From assembly GCA_045617225.1 (NCBI GenBank), contig JAZLIC010000122.1, positions 1 to 7,615 on the forward strand: DNA of 7,615 bases, read 5' to 3'. The translations under genes were made by a program, and so were the position numbers. The stretch comes from JAZLIC01 sp045617225. Its GTDB lineage: Bacteria; Bacillota; Clostridia; Monoglobales; Monoglobaceae. The notes below the pieces were generated by a model that was not told where the DNA came from, did not search any database, and saw only the letters and a list, made by a program, of their open reading frames with translations. Every line of letters begins with the position of its first letter. Position 1 is the first letter of the stretch. Positions 6,889 to 7,615 of the stretch are shown here, piece by piece.

Positions 6889-7615
6889 TTATTTTTCTTT
6901 TAAAACCTCTTTTATGCCTGCCGCCAAGCCTGCAATACCTTGAATTTCGGAAGGTATAATAATCTTTGTTGCCTGTCCCTCTGCTGCTTTGCCGAATGCT
7001 TCAAGGCTCTTCAACTTAATCACTGCTTCGGTAGGTGCAGCGTCATTTAACATACGCACGCCCTCCGCAGTAGCCTCCTGAACATCTTTGATAGCCTGTG
7101 CCTGACCTTCTGCAATACGAATTTGCGCTTCTTTATCTGCTTCCGCACTTAAAATCTGTGCTTCCTTATCTGCCTCCGCTTGCAAAATTCTTGCCGCCTT
7201 TTCACCCTCTGCGACAAGGATTGCAGACTTCTTCTCACCCTCTGCACGAAGGATAGCCTCACGGCGTTCACGCTCTGCCTTCATCTGCTTTTCCATTGCC
7301 TCACGGATGCCTGCCGGCGGAATAATGTTTTTAAGCTCGACACGATTTACCTTTATTCCCCATGGGTCAGTAGCTTCATCAAGTATTGAACGCATTTTTG
7401 TGTTTATAATATCACGTGATGTCAAGCTCTCATCAAGCTCCATATCACCGATAATATTTCTAAGTGTGGTTGCGGTCAAGTTCTCAATCGCTGACATTGG
7501 AAGCTCTACACCGTATGTGAAAAGCTTTGGGTCGGTAATCTCAAAATACACAACCGTATCAATCTGCATTGTAACATTATCCTTGGTAATAACAGGTTGC
7601 GGCGGAAAATCCACT
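6889..7615 (-). CDS. SPFH/stomatin-like (QmcA-type) membrane protein, C-terminal part (cut by the right edge)
   Basis: The last 241 codons of an SPFH (band 7) protein. The frame is open to the right edge, so the GTG at 7612-7614 is an internal Val, not a start. From memory of E. coli QmcA (about 305 residues), roughly 70 N-terminal residues, including the membrane anchor, are missing. The visible SPFH domain (window residues 1-105) has DFPPQPVITKDNV, GDMELDESLTSRD, EATDPWGIKVNRVE and IIPPAGIREAMEKQMKAER, all typical of the QmcA/paraslipin branch. A five-fold 11-residue coiled repeat follows (120-174), then a hydrophobic tail with IQGIAGLAAGI. Such proteins oligomerise into membrane rings or microdomains, often with an NfeD partner; no NfeD gene is visible, and it could lie beyond the edge. 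It ends 38 bases before yebC. Confidence 0.93.
   Translation of the reverse strand, partial: VDFPPQPVITKDNVTMQIDTVVYFEITDPKLFTYGVELPMSAIENLTATTLRNIIGDMELDESLTSRDIINTKMRSILDEATDPWGIKVNRVELKNIIPPAGIREAMEKQMKAERERREAILRAEGEKKSAILVAEGEKAARILQAEADKEAQILSAEADKEAQIRIAEGQAQAIKDVQEATAEGVRMLNDAAPTEAVIKLKSLEAFGKAAEGQATKIIIPSEIQGIAGLAAGIKEVLKEK
7093..7257 (-). repeat. Five 11-residue (33-base) repeats in the SPFH coiled coil
   Basis: Five consecutive units follow a (hydrophobic)-I-L-x-A-E-(G/A)-(E/D)-K-x-x pattern: AILRAEGEKKS, AILVAEGEKAA, RILQAEADKEA, QILSAEADKEA and QIRIAEGQAQA. The third and fourth are nearly identical in protein and similar in DNA. Eleven-residue periodicity of this kind is normal for the helical stalk of stomatin/QmcA proteins. 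The close match of units three and four suggests a recent duplication or strong constraint. Confidence 0.8.

Noticed and set aside
6140..6959. Plus-strand frames opposite yebC (6140-6481, 6506-6847, 6618-6959)
   Set aside because: They are antisense shadows of a highly conserved YebC gene.
6113..7615. Idea that YebC is here to help translate Pro-Pro motifs in the neighbouring SPFH protein (FPPQP, IIPPAG)
   Set aside because: Double prolines at these places are normal for the SPFH family, and yebC is found in many contexts, so the sequence gives no specific support.

Overview
The window is a gene-dense piece of a low-to-moderate GC Bacillota chromosome, most likely from the class Clostridia. 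The reasons are the Asp23/YloU–FakA/YloV–RecG gene order, strong AGGAGG-type ribosome binding sites before most genes, and a Gram-positive-type RecG without an N-terminal extension. This placement is an inference; no rRNA or other marker gene is present.

All seven genes lie on the minus strand, so transcription runs from the right edge to the left. In that order they are: a QmcA/stomatin-like SPFH membrane protein (5' end missing), a YebC/TACO1-family protein, a YhaO/SbcD-like calcineurin-type nuclease, a YhaN/SbcC-like ATPase with two membrane segments, an Asp23/YloU protein, the fatty acid kinase ATPase subunit FakA (YloV), and the N-terminal 302 residues of the helicase RecG (3' end missing). 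Gaps between genes are only 9 to 38 bases (about 38, 14, 16, 20, 33 and 21). I see no convincing promoter or terminator inside the window, so the genes are probably co-transcribed or form overlapping transcripts. No stretch longer than 40 bases lacks a gene. I see no RNA genes, mobile elements, CRISPR arrays or origins.

Functionally the run mixes envelope or lipid genes (SPFH protein, Asp23, FakA) with DNA-processing genes (the Mre11/Rad50-like pair and RecG) and a translation or regulation factor (YebC). Asp23–FakA–RecG is a familiar Bacillota neighbourhood. In Bacillus subtilis, from memory, yhaO–yhaN lie elsewhere, next to yhaM, so the pair's position here is the least standard part of the layout. 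The ATPase is compact (about 675 residues, against roughly 960 for B. subtilis YhaN). It has no zinc-hook CxxC in its coiled coil, and a hydrophobic hairpin sits in the middle of the coil. This suggests a membrane-tethered relative of Rad50.

No plainly undescribed system is present. The best lead is the membrane-anchored nuclease/ATPase pair, with a GTG start beside a run of seven G, placed in the same transcription unit as recG and an SPFH protein.
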